Below, one piece after another: positions 38,558 through 46,030 of a stretch of 46,814 nucleotides of DNA. This DNA is from Actinomyces sp. oral taxon 170 str. F0386 (lineage in GTDB: Bacteria; Actinomycetota; Actinomycetes; Actinomycetales; Actinomycetaceae): contig NZ_GL882526.1 in the NCBI RefSeq assembly GCF_000195595.1, positions 1 to 46,814 on the forward strand. The letters are read 5' to 3'. The notes under the pieces were generated by a model, which saw nothing but the letters and a program-made list of their open reading frames with translations, was not told the DNA's origin and made no database searches. How positions within the stretch are numbered: position 1 is the first letter of the stretch; every line of letters begins with the position of its first letter. The position numbers were made by a program, and so were the translations under genes.

Positions 38558-40338
38558 CACACATGCGTGCAGTCGACGCAATCGTCCAGATCCTGGAGAA
38601 GGAGGGCGCCACCCAGGCCTTCGGGGTCCCCGGTGCCGCCATCAATCCTTTGTACTCCGCCATGAAGGAGCACGGTGGAATACGGCATGTCCTGGCGCGG
38701 CATGTTGAGGCCGCCTCCCATATGGCGGAGGGCTACACGCGCACAGTGCCGGGCAACATCGGGGTATGTATCGGTACCTCTGGTCCAGGCGGGACCGACA
38801 TGGTCACCGGCATGTACTCGGCCTGGGCCGACTCCATTCCCATCCTGTGCATCACGGGCCAAGCCAAGGTGGCCATGCTCCACAAGGAGGAGTTCCAGGG
38901 GGTCGATATCGCCTCGATCGCGGAGCCGGTCACCAAGATGGCAACGACGGTCCTGGAGGCGGCACAGATTCCGGGAACCTTCGCCAAGGCCTTCCAGCTC
39001 ATGCGGACGGGACGACGGGGCCCAGTTCTCATCGACCTCCCTATGGACGTTCAGATGGCCACTATCGATTTCGACATCGATGCCTACGAGCCGCTTCCCG
39101 TGCCGGTCCCAAGGATGTCGTCGTACCAGGCCAGCACCATTCTGGACATGCTCGATGCCGCGGAGCACCCGGTGCTGATCGCAGGCGGCGGCATCATGAA
39201 CGCCGATGCCTCCCATGAGCTGGTTGAGTTCGCCGAGTTCCTGGGAATTCCGGTGATCTCGACTCTGATGGGCTGGGGCTCGATCCCCGACGACCATCCC
39301 CTCGCCCAGGGGATGGCTGGAATCCAGACCTCCCACCGCTACGCCAACGCCACCTTCCTGGAGGCGGATCTGGTCATCGGCATCGGTAACCGCTGGGCCG
39401 CCCGCCACACCGGGGACCTCGCCTCCTACCGGGGCGAGCGCCGTTTCGTGCACATCGACGTCGAGCCGACTCAGATCGGCCGGGTCTTCCCCGCTGACTT
39501 CTCGTCAGTATCCGATGCCAAAGCGGCTCTAGATGTGCTTCTCGAGACTGCCCGCAAGCGTTACGGGCACCCGGTCGAGAGGTATCGGCAGTGGGTCAAG
39601 GAGTGCAACGAGCGCAAGCGGACGATGCTGCGCCGTACCCACTTCGACCAAGCACCACTGAAGCCCCAGCGCGTCTACGAGGAGATGTGCCGCGCCTTCG
39701 GCCCCGAGACTCGCTACGTCACCACGATCGGACTGTCCCAGATCGCCGCTGCGCAGATGCTGCATGTATACCGTCCGCACCACTGGATCAATGCGGGTCA
39801 GGCCGGCCCCTTGGGGTGGACAATTCCCGCCGCGATCGGCGCGGCTGTCGCCGATCCGCAGACACCCGTAGTGGCACTGTCCGGCGACTACGACTTCCAG
39901 TTTCTCATCGAGGAGCTGGCTGTGGCCGCGCACTTCCGCATTCCTTACGTTCACGTCATCGTCAACAACGCCTACCTCGGACTCATCCGCCAGTCCCAGA
40001 GGGCTTTCGACATGGATTATCAGGTCCAACTGTCCTTCAAGAATCTCAATGCACCGGAGACCGACGGCTACGGGGTCGACCATATCGGTGTCGCCGAGTC
40101 GCTCGGCTGCAAGGCGATACGGGCACGAACCCCTGAGGAGCTGTCGGAAGCCCTGCGCACCGCACGTCAGACAGCACAGACGTTCAGTGTTCCCGTCATT
40201 GTCGAAGCCATCCTCGAGCGCGTCACGAATATCTCTATGGGAGCTTCCGTTGATGCCGTCACAGAGTTCGAGGAGGTCGCAGAGAACCCGGCGCTCGACG
40301 CCCCTACGGCCGTGGCCCTGCAACAGGAGAGTAAGTAG
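38554..40338 (+). CDS. gcl: Glyoxylate carboligase (tartronate semialdehyde synthase)
   Basis: A 594-residue thiamine diphosphate enzyme. It joins two glyoxylates to tartronate semialdehyde and CO2. The N-terminal domain has [16 protein letters not shown] and [17 protein letters not shown], where a Val stands in place of the Glu that activates thiamine in related enzymes; that exchange is the known mark of Gcl. The C-terminal domain has [15 protein letters not shown] and [11 protein letters not shown], the thiamine diphosphate motif. Length equals that of E. coli Gcl. It indicates that the island's carbon flows through glyoxylate. Confidence 0.94.
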   Translation: MTHMRAVDAIVQILEKEGATQAFGVPGAAINPLYSAMKEHGGIRHVLARHVEAASHMAEGYTRTVPGNIGVCIGTSGPGGTDMVTGMYSAWADSIPILCITGQAKVAMLHKEEFQGVDIASIAEPVTKMATTVLEAAQIPGTFAKAFQLMRTGRRGPVLIDLPMDVQMATIDFDIDAYEPLPVPVPRMSSYQASTILDMLDAAEHPVLIAGGGIMNADASHELVEFAEFLGIPVISTLMGWGSIPDDHPLAQGMAGIQTSHRYANATFLEADLVIGIGNRWAARHTGDLASYRGERRFVHIDVEPTQIGRVFPADFSSVSDAKAALDVLLETARKRYGHPVERYRQWVKECNERKRTMLRRTHFDQAPLKPQRVYEEMCRAFGPETRYVTTIGLSQIAAAQMLHVYRPHHWINAGQAGPLGWTIPAAIGAAVADPQTPVVALSGDYDFQFLIEELAVAAHFRIPYVHVIVNNAYLGLIRQSQRAFDMDYQVQLSFKNLNAPETDGYGVDHIGVAESLGCKAIRARTPEELSEALRTARQTAQTFSVPVIVEAILERVTNISMGASVDAVTEFEEVAENPALDAPTAVALQQESK

Positions 40339-40406
40339 ACAGCCACACATGAAATCATCAGTCGAAATTCAAACTTCAAGACAAACGACTACTCAAGGAG
40401 AGTATT

Positions 40407-41894
40407 GTGAAAGCGCTCGAAGCGGACTACGACGATCTCCGGGAGGGTGATCCTCAAGGGCGGCTGTTCAATGACGATCTTGCCCCTGCCCGTGCCAGTG
40501 ACCGTCAGTGGAACAGCTATGCCCTGTTCTCACTATGGATGAATGACGCCCACAACGCCTCGAACTACACCTTCGCAGCAGGACTGTTCATCGGCACCGG
40601 CGCCATCGTGGGCATGACCCCCTTATCGATCGTCATCGGAGTGTTCATCGCAACATTCATCATCTTCATCGCCTGCTGCATATCCGGGCTGATGGGGTAT
40701 GAGACCGGAGCGCCCTACCCGGTCATCTCCCGCGTCACCTGGGGCGTGTGGGGTGCGAACTTCCCGGCCCTGGTTCGAGGGGTCGTCGCTATCGCGTGGT
40801 ACGGGATCCAGACCTATCTGGCATCCATCTCGCTGGAATTGCTGTTGATGCGGATCTTCCCTCCCATGCAGCACTGGACCGCGTCCTTCGTGGGGCTACG
40901 CCTGTCCGGGTGGGTGGCCTTCCTTATCCTGTCGGGGATCCAGCTGATCATCGTCTGGCGAGGCATGGAGGCGGTGCGTCACTTCCAGGGTGCTGCCGGA
41001 CCGATCATCTGGGTCATCATGATCGGCCTGGGAGTCTGGATGCTCTCCCAGGCAGGCTGGGACTTCAGGTGGACAGTCAACGCGGATAACGTCACACCCC
41101 CTATCGGCACGCAGCTCTACCAGATCTTCGTGACGGTGGGACTGACAATCGGGACGCTCGCGACCCTTATGCTCAACTTCTCCGACTTCGCCCGCTACGC
41201 ACCGAGTCGTCGCTCCGTGGTCATGGGAAATGTTCTGGGCCTGCCTCTGAACTGGACCGCCTTCGCTCTGACCTCGGTCTTGTGCTCTGCCGCTGCCATC
41301 AAGGTTTACGGCGAGGCCTTCCATGATCCGGGCGACCTGCTGTCACGCATCGACAACGACGTCGTCTTCTACGTGGTCTCGATCGCCTTCATCGTGGCTA
41401 CGGTCGGGGTGAATATTGTGGCGAACTTCGTCTCGGCTGCTTTCGATCTGTCCAACCTCAACCCGAGAAGAATCTCTTTCAGGGTGGGCGGAATCGTGTC
41501 CGTCATTGCATCGATCGTCGTGACTCCCTGGAACCTCTACGGAAGTCCGACGGCGATCAACTACTTCCTCGGTTCTCTCGGGGCGCTTCTCGGCCCCTTC
41601 TTCGGAATCCTCACACTTGACTACTTCTACTACAAGCGGTCACGAGTGGACCTGCGGGATCTGTACTCCCCCAATCCGGAAGGACGCTACTTCTACCGAG
41701 GAGGCCTCAATACCGACGCTCTGCTCGGATTCATTCCGGCGGCCATCGTCGCTCTGTGCATCGCCCTGGTTCCGGCTTTCAGCAAGGTGTCTCCTTTCTC
41801 CTGGTTCATCGCCGCACCATTAGGAGCCCTGTGCTACTGGATCGTGCAGACGCTGCGGGGCAACAAGCCCCTGCCCACCGGCTCCGGCGACTGA
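40407..41894 (+). CDS. NCS1 family permease (copy 2)
   Basis: A 495-residue relative of the other permease in this island: same N-terminal pattern (FNDDLAPARASDRQWNSYALF), same VAIAWYGIQTYLASISLE and IVANFVSAAFDLSNLNP, and 12 helices. The two differ through the helices that line the substrate path, so they probably bring in different compounds, for example allantoin and a related ureide, hydantoin or purine. The start is GTG with AAGGAG six bases before. It ends the enzyme operon and precedes the AEC carrier by 65 bp. Confidence 0.87.
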   Translation: MKALEADYDDLREGDPQGRLFNDDLAPARASDRQWNSYALFSLWMNDAHNASNYTFAAGLFIGTGAIVGMTPLSIVIGVFIATFIIFIACCISGLMGYETGAPYPVISRVTWGVWGANFPALVRGVVAIAWYGIQTYLASISLELLLMRIFPPMQHWTASFVGLRLSGWVAFLILSGIQLIIVWRGMEAVRHFQGAAGPIIWVIMIGLGVWMLSQAGWDFRWTVNADNVTPPIGTQLYQIFVTVGLTIGTLATLMLNFSDFARYAPSRRSVVMGNVLGLPLNWTAFALTSVLCSAAAIKVYGEAFHDPGDLLSRIDNDVVFYVVSIAFIVATVGVNIVANFVSAAFDLSNLNPRRISFRVGGIVSVIASIVVTPWNLYGSPTAINYFLGSLGALLGPFFGILTLDYFYYKRSRVDLRDLYSPNPEGRYFYRGGLNTDALLGFIPAAIVALCIALVPAFSKVSPFSWFIAAPLGALCYWIVQTLRGNKPLPTGSGD

Positions 41895-41959
41895 CGCACT
41901 TCTTGAACCACAGGCCGGTATCGACACCGCCCTGCTGACGAGAGGGAGGAGGTGAGCCA

Positions 41960-42973
41960 ATGCTGCTGACAACGGTGGCGCTTCTGGCTCCCCTCCTCCT
42001 GATCGGCGCTCTCGGCGTCGTGTCGGCGAGAAGCAGACATTTTCGCCAGGCACTGAACCCACTCAATGAGTTCGTCTTCCGCATCACTCTTCCCTGCTAT
42101 CTGTTCACCGTGATCGTCAAGGCTCCACGTCCTACTGGAGGTGTGCCTTGGCTCGTGCTGCTGCCCGGACCACTCCTGGCCGGCGCGAGCTTTGTCGTCA
42201 TCGGGTTCATCCTGCTGCGACGATGGCCCCGCGGGACCCTGAGGCACCAGCAGATCGGCGTGGTGGCGCTCTGCGCGACCTGGGGCAACGTCGCCTACCT
42301 TGGAGTGCCGATCGCCACCGGCCTAGCAGGCCCCGAGGCTGGACTACCTGCCGGAATCATGCAGCTTCTGCACAATCTGCTCTTCCTCGTGGGATACCCC
42401 GCGCTGCGTCGCCTCATCGGTCTCGGTGCTCACATGGGCCAGAGCCCCCAGACAGGGACATCGAACGGCCGGCCGTCACCGCGGCATCGCATCATCGGCG
42501 TGCTCACGGCCTCTTTCAACCCGGCCACCCTCGGTGTCGGAACCGGTGTGATCACTCAGATCATGTCCATTCCCGTGCCGGACGTCATCCTGACGACGAC
42601 CACGCTGTTGGCGGGCGCGACCGTTCCTTGCGCATTGTTCGTCGCTGGCTTGGCAGTCCCCGGAGCCCTTCACGCAGTCAGGCGGCGAACGGTACCCCTG
42701 TTCACCGTTCTTACGGCGGCCGGCATCAAGACGCTGCTTCTCCCCGCGATCGGGGCCCTTGTCCTACGGTTTGTCGCCTTCACCGACTCATCCACGGGAT
42801 CCGTGTGGCTTCTCAGCGCTCTCATCATGCTGGCAGTGCCCTCCGCCTCGGCCGCGCTCAACCTTGCTATCGCCTACGATCATGAACCCGATGCAGCCGC
42901 CTCGATCATCATCAGCACCATGCTGATGTTTCCTCTGACGCTCCCCATCATGCTGACCCTGAGCACGATGTGA
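41960..42973 (+). CDS. AEC family transporter (auxin efflux carrier type)
   Basis: 337 residues, ten predicted helices in two halves with a polar His/Arg/Pro-rich loop in the middle (about 155-180). VALCATWGNVAYLGVPIATGL carries the half-helix Asn/Gly motif of AEC carriers, and the second half mirrors it (PSASAALNLAIAYDHEP). AEC members carry malonate, malate or other organic anions. Here it may export or import an acid of the pathway such as glyoxylate, glycerate or oxamate (inference). The ATG follows GGAGGAGG; an upstream GTG at 41952 is a weaker option. Last gene of the island. Confidence 0.82.
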   Translation: MLLTTVALLAPLLLIGALGVVSARSRHFRQALNPLNEFVFRITLPCYLFTVIVKAPRPTGGVPWLVLLPGPLLAGASFVVIGFILLRRWPRGTLRHQQIGVVALCATWGNVAYLGVPIATGLAGPEAGLPAGIMQLLHNLLFLVGYPALRRLIGLGAHMGQSPQTGTSNGRPSPRHRIIGVLTASFNPATLGVGTGVITQIMSIPVPDVILTTTTLLAGATVPCALFVAGLAVPGALHAVRRRTVPLFTVLTAAGIKTLLLPAIGALVLRFVAFTDSSTGSVWLLSALIMLAVPSASAALNLAIAYDHEPDAAASIIISTMLMFPLTLPIMLTLSTM

Positions 42974-43056
42974 GCCTGCTGGGACGGCAAGGAGTGACGC
43001 CGTGTCACACATTGTCACGCATCAGTCCACCGTGCAGGGCACAGCGCTTCATTTCG

Positions 43057-43062
43057 TATGCT
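43057..43062 (+). promoter_or_regulatory. -10 element of the truncated restriction gene
   Basis: TATGCT with the GTG start exactly seven bases later at 43070, again suggesting a leaderless transcript. The -35 (TGCAGG, 18 bases upstream) is weak. Confidence 0.35.
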
Positions 43063-43069
43063 TCTCCCC

Positions 43070-43285
43070 GTGAGTCAGTCGCGCATCGCAGAGATTCTGG
43101 ACGGCCTGTACTTCGAGGCAAAGACGCAGCGGGGCAAGGGCACGAGCTTCGAGCGCCTGGTGCGCCAGTTCCTTCTTACGGATCCGCGCTACGCCGAGCG
43201 CTTCGACGACGTGTGGATGTGGTGCGACTGGCCGGACCGCAGCGCGCGCCCGGACCGCGGCATCGACCTGGTGGCCCGCGAGCAC
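43070..43285 (+). pseudogene. 5' fragment of a type ISP restriction/DEAD-box helicase gene
   Basis: About 72 codons remain. The fragment reads SRIAEILDGLYFEAKTQRGKG, FERLVRQFLLTDPRYAERF, DVWMWCDWPDRSARPDRGIDLVAREH, which is the N-terminal nuclease-like region (FERL, DxGIDLVA) of very large (about 1600-residue) type ISP restriction-modification or Mrr-helicase proteins. The similarity stops at 43285, where the IS481-like element begins. The remaining 1500 or so codons are not found on the other side of the element, so there was a deletion or rearrangement as well as an insertion. Confidence 0.75.
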
Positions 43286-44373
43286 TGTATGAGGTCATGA
43301 GTTTGGTGGCGTGTGCTGGGACGCGGGTGGTGGGAGGCTGGTTGTGGCAGGCGGTGTGGGGGGCGATGGTAGTTATAGCGGTGGTTCCACACCGCGACGG
43401 CGTCGCGGAACTGCCGCTTTGAGGTGTAGGTGCGCGCATAGAGGCACTCCTCGACCAGGATGCGGTTGTAGCGCTCGACCTTGCCGTTGTGACGTGGGGT
43501 GTGGGGGCGGATCCTCTGGTGGCGCGAGGCCAGGGAGTGATGGTCGCGGTGAAGGTCTGGGCGCGGTAGCTCGCCCCGTTGTCGGTGACCACCCGTACGA
43601 GTCTGATGACGCCGTGGGCGGCCAGGAAGGCCCGGGCGCGGCAGAAGAAGTCGATCGTGGTGGAGGCCTTCTCGTCATCCGGGGCCTCGGTGTAGGCCAG
43701 GCGGGAGAAGCCGTCGATGGCGGTGTGCAGGTAGGTGTAGCCGGTTCTGGCTTTTTTGTCCCGCCTGGAGGCCTTGGCCTCGGGGTCGGGCGCGTCCGTG
43801 GGCCCGCCAGCCGCCTCTCGGTGGGATGCGTCCGACCTTCTTGACGTCCAGGTGGACTATGCGGCCCGTGGAAGCGGGCCAGGATGGGTTTGCTGGCCCG
43901 GTTGGTCTGCCCGGTGGGGTCGGGTGTCGCGTCGGCGGTTCAGGCTGGCTCTGTCCAGCCAGCGGGTCACGGTACGTACCGACACCACTGTCCCGCGCTG
44001 GGCGAGCTCGTGGCTGATACGGCGGGCGGACCCTTGCGGGTGCGGCGTCAGTGCTCGATGAAGTCCACAGTCTTGGAACTGGTCTGGGTGGGGCGCTGGA
44101 GCGGTCCTCGAGTTCCGGGGCTCCGCTCTGGCGGTAACGAGCGATCCACTTGGACATCGCGGCGTGGGCGATACCGGCCTCGGCGACTACATCGGCGATA
44201 GGACGACCGGCCTGGACACGCATCACCAGCCGGTAGGCGGCCCTGAGGCGTCAACACAGCGTTACGGTGGGTCATGGCAGTGGGGCTTTCTCCTGCCAGA
44301 AGGATGATTCAGCACCACCCGTCCTGACGGCCCAAGCTCCGCTGCCCCCCACCCACGACTACAACCTCATAAC
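43286..44373 (-). mobile_element. IS481-like insertion sequence, decayed
   Basis: About 1.09 kb, the usual size of the family. The left end starts near TGTATGAGGTCATGAG and the right end, read inward, near GGTTATGAGGTTGTAG. They share TATGAGGT (43288-43295) and TGG/GTG-rich following bases as an imperfect terminal repeat. No target duplication can be seen, because the right flank is unrelated to the interrupted gene. Confidence 0.65.
43300..44275 (-). pseudogene. IS481 family transposase, broken by several frameshifts
   Basis: Read across three frames it gives a near full-length transposase. The start MTHRNAVLTPQGR leads to a winged HTH (VVAEAGIAHAAMSKWIARYRQSG), then ARRISHELAQRG and the catalytic core. 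The core includes IVHLDVKKVGRIP (first Asp), GYTYLHTAIDGFSRLAYTE and VVTDNGASYRAQTF (second Asp), and the Glu follows HTPRHNGKVERYNR. No single frame covers more than about 180 codons, so there is no active enzyme. Confidence 0.8.
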
Positions 44374-44639
44374 CCACAACACGTAGGAAGCAGGTCAAGA
44401 AAATTAGTGATGCCACTAAGAATGTAAACTATAGTATCAATCGAGTCAGGTGCATCATCAAACAAGTTAATGTCCATATTTGGCACCATCAGGAGAGTTA
44501 AGACAACCCTAGACACGTTCCCCCAATTCACTATAGTAATCCGAACATCAATAATACACCCCGAACAACCTTGCAAAACACCAGAAGGACCATCTGAAGA
44601 ATAATCTAATTTAATCAATAAAGCCTATCTGCCACAGCC
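44374..44639. other. AT-rich spacer, no gene assigned
   Basis: This region has far lower GC than the IS element beside it. A minus-strand frame of 83 codons (44618-44367) exists, but it begins at TTG without a ribosome site and ends inside the IS end, so I do not call it. Base composition changes abruptly at about 44375. Confidence 0.45.
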
Positions 44640-45506
44640 TTAAATACTGAAATCAAATGAATCTCGCTTGTTCAACATCAAGAGATTTATTTGATTACGG
44701 TTGGCAGTAACATTATAGGCCATTATTTTTTTATCATAAACAGTGAATGACAGCAATAACTTAGGATCACACTGACTCCCTACTACAATAATAGGCCTTC
44801 CTTTTAAAGAGTAAGTGTTTGCCATTTGTGCATTAGCTCGAAGTTCGATAGTTTCTGCTATAACTTTTTCTGACCCTCTAATTACAGACCCCGAATCAGT
44901 TATTCGGACAACGCCAGGATGAAGTACAGATATTAGCTGATCAACGTTTCCCTCCTGAGCTGCAGCAAGAAAAGCACTTACAACTCGCTGCACTTCACTT
45001 TCATTGAATTTACGTTGATTTAAACGAAACTCATTATTCCTTAAATGCTTGCGCGCTCGACTGGCTTGACGCCGAGCAGTCCCTTCGCTAACCTGTAAAA
45101 TTTTTCCTACTTCAGCAAAAGTAAAGTCGAATATATCGTGTAAAATTAAAGCAACTTGCTGCGAAGGGCTTAGTTTGGCTAAAATAATATTAAACGCTGT
45201 TTCAATATTGCAATTTAATTCCACACTACTTTCGGGCTCATATTCGCCTAACGAATGATTTATCAGATTATAGTCTGACTCAAACCTACGATTTCTCCTA
45301 AGATTATCTAAGCATAACCTTGTAACAACGGTAGTGAGCCAAGCTTCTAAATTAGAAATATTGTTCTTATCAATTTGATCATAACGAATCCATGCCTCTT
45401 GCATAATATCATCCACATCTAAAGAATTGTGCAAGAATCGGAAAGCCAACGCTCGCAGGTACTTTTCCTGCGAAGCGAAGGCATCCCAGTTCTGGTCGAT
45501 GGTCAC
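44640..45506 (-). CDS. ECF41-like RNA polymerase sigma factor with SnoaL-type C-terminal domain
   Basis: 288 residues. Sigma region 2 covers about 10-80 (AFRFLHNSLDVDDIMQEAWIRY, split pieces; WLTTVVTRLCLDNLRRNRR) and region 4 about 110-165 (LSPSQQVALILHDIFDFTF, then EVGKILQVSEGTARRQASRARKHL). A SnoaL-like domain follows (VVSAFLAAAQEGNVDQLISVLHPGVV and DSGSVIRGSEKV), matching ECF41/SigJ sigmas, where this tail controls activity in place of an anti-sigma factor. The usual DGGG of the tail is DSGS here. The GTG start overlaps the stop of the upstream small gene as GTGA. The gene is about 38-40% GC by eye, in a chromosome near 68%, so it is foreign. Confidence 0.85.
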   Translation of the reverse strand: MTIDQNWDAFASQEKYLRALAFRFLHNSLDVDDIMQEAWIRYDQIDKNNISNLEAWLTTVVTRLCLDNLRRNRRFESDYNLINHSLGEYEPESSVELNCNIETAFNIILAKLSPSQQVALILHDIFDFTFAEVGKILQVSEGTARRQASRARKHLRNNEFRLNQRKFNESEVQRVVSAFLAAAQEGNVDQLISVLHPGVVRITDSGSVIRGSEKVIAETIELRANAQMANTYSLKGRPIIVVGSQCDPKLLLSFTVYDKKIMAYNVTANRNQINLLMLNKRDSFDFSI

Positions 45507-45814
45507 AGATCGAACCCGTAACTACCGATCAACTCGATCACCTGCGGTATCGGATAGCCACCTTCGACGTGGGAGCCAATCACCTTCGGTAGAACTGCAG
45601 TTGTATCTAGATTTAGTAGTGGGTTGTTCTTCTCGTCTTCAAGTTCTATTAGAGCGACAAATTTGTTTGTGTCTTGTAGTCTCCAATATGCTAAACGAAC
45701 GAAATCGGGGTGCTCTTCTGTTAAAGTTGAGAACGCAGCCCTAACGGCAGACTCAACCTCTTTCGCACCAGAGTCATCTGTTGTGAATTCAATGAGTCGT
45801 TGCATATCGATCAT
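45503..45814 (-). CDS. Small protein, possibly antibiotic-monooxygenase-like barrel, partner of the ECF41-like sigma
   Basis: 103 residues, no signal peptide or helix for the membrane. The pattern (FTTDDSGAKEVESAVRAAF, HPDFVRLAYWRLQDTNKFVALIELEDE, VIGSHVEGGYPIPQVIELIGSYGFDL) suggests a ferredoxin-like alpha-beta barrel like ABM-domain or quinol monooxygenases, but the match is weak. ECF41 sigmas normally sit beside a gene for a carboxymuconolactone decarboxylase, oxidoreductase or epimerase; this protein occupies that place. It is coupled to the sigma gene by GTGA. An internal ATG at 45805 has better ribosome-site spacing. Confidence 0.6.
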   Translation of the reverse strand: MIDMQRLIEFTTDDSGAKEVESAVRAAFSTLTEEHPDFVRLAYWRLQDTNKFVALIELEDEKNNPLLNLDTTAVLPKVIGSHVEGGYPIPQVIELIGSYGFDL

Positions 45815-45849
45815 CTCCCTATCAATCTGCTTGGGTTACTTGAGAAGAT

Positions 45850-45879
45850 ATCGAGCAGGGCTCAATCACTCTGCTCGAT
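45850..45879. other. Hairpin in the leader of the sigma operon
   Basis: ATCGAGCAG (45850-45858) and CTGCTCGAT (45871-45879) are exact reverse complements with a 12-base loop, just downstream of the predicted -10 on the minus strand. It may act as a 5' stabiliser or operator. Confidence 0.45.
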
Positions 45880-45884
45880 CAGAC

Positions 45885-45911
45885 GACGCACCAGAAAGAT
45901 AGAACGGGACA
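45885..45911 (-). promoter_or_regulatory. ECF41-like promoter of the sigma operon
   Basis: On the minus strand TGTCCCG (45911-45905), 16 bases, CGTC (45888-45885). ECF41 target promoters are known for TGTCACA in the -35 and CGTC in the -10, so five of seven plus four of four bases agree, with suitable spacing. This fits autoregulation of the two-gene operon. Confidence 0.55.
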
Positions 45912-46030
45912 ACTCGATGGTGTGTTCATTCTCACATTCTAAAATGATGCATCATAAGCATTTTTTTGATATAGTTTATAGCTTTGTTGGTTGTGTAACT
46001 TGCGACACAAGCTTACAACTCATTGCTGTA

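Noticed and set aside
42974-43056. Terminator after the AEC carrier gene
   Set aside because: Only a 5-bp GTGAC/GTCAC repeat and a direct TGTCAC repeat are visible, too weak to call.
44367-44618. 83-codon minus-strand frame in the AT-rich region
   Set aside because: It starts at TTG, has no ribosome site, ends within the IS terminus and has no recognisable features.
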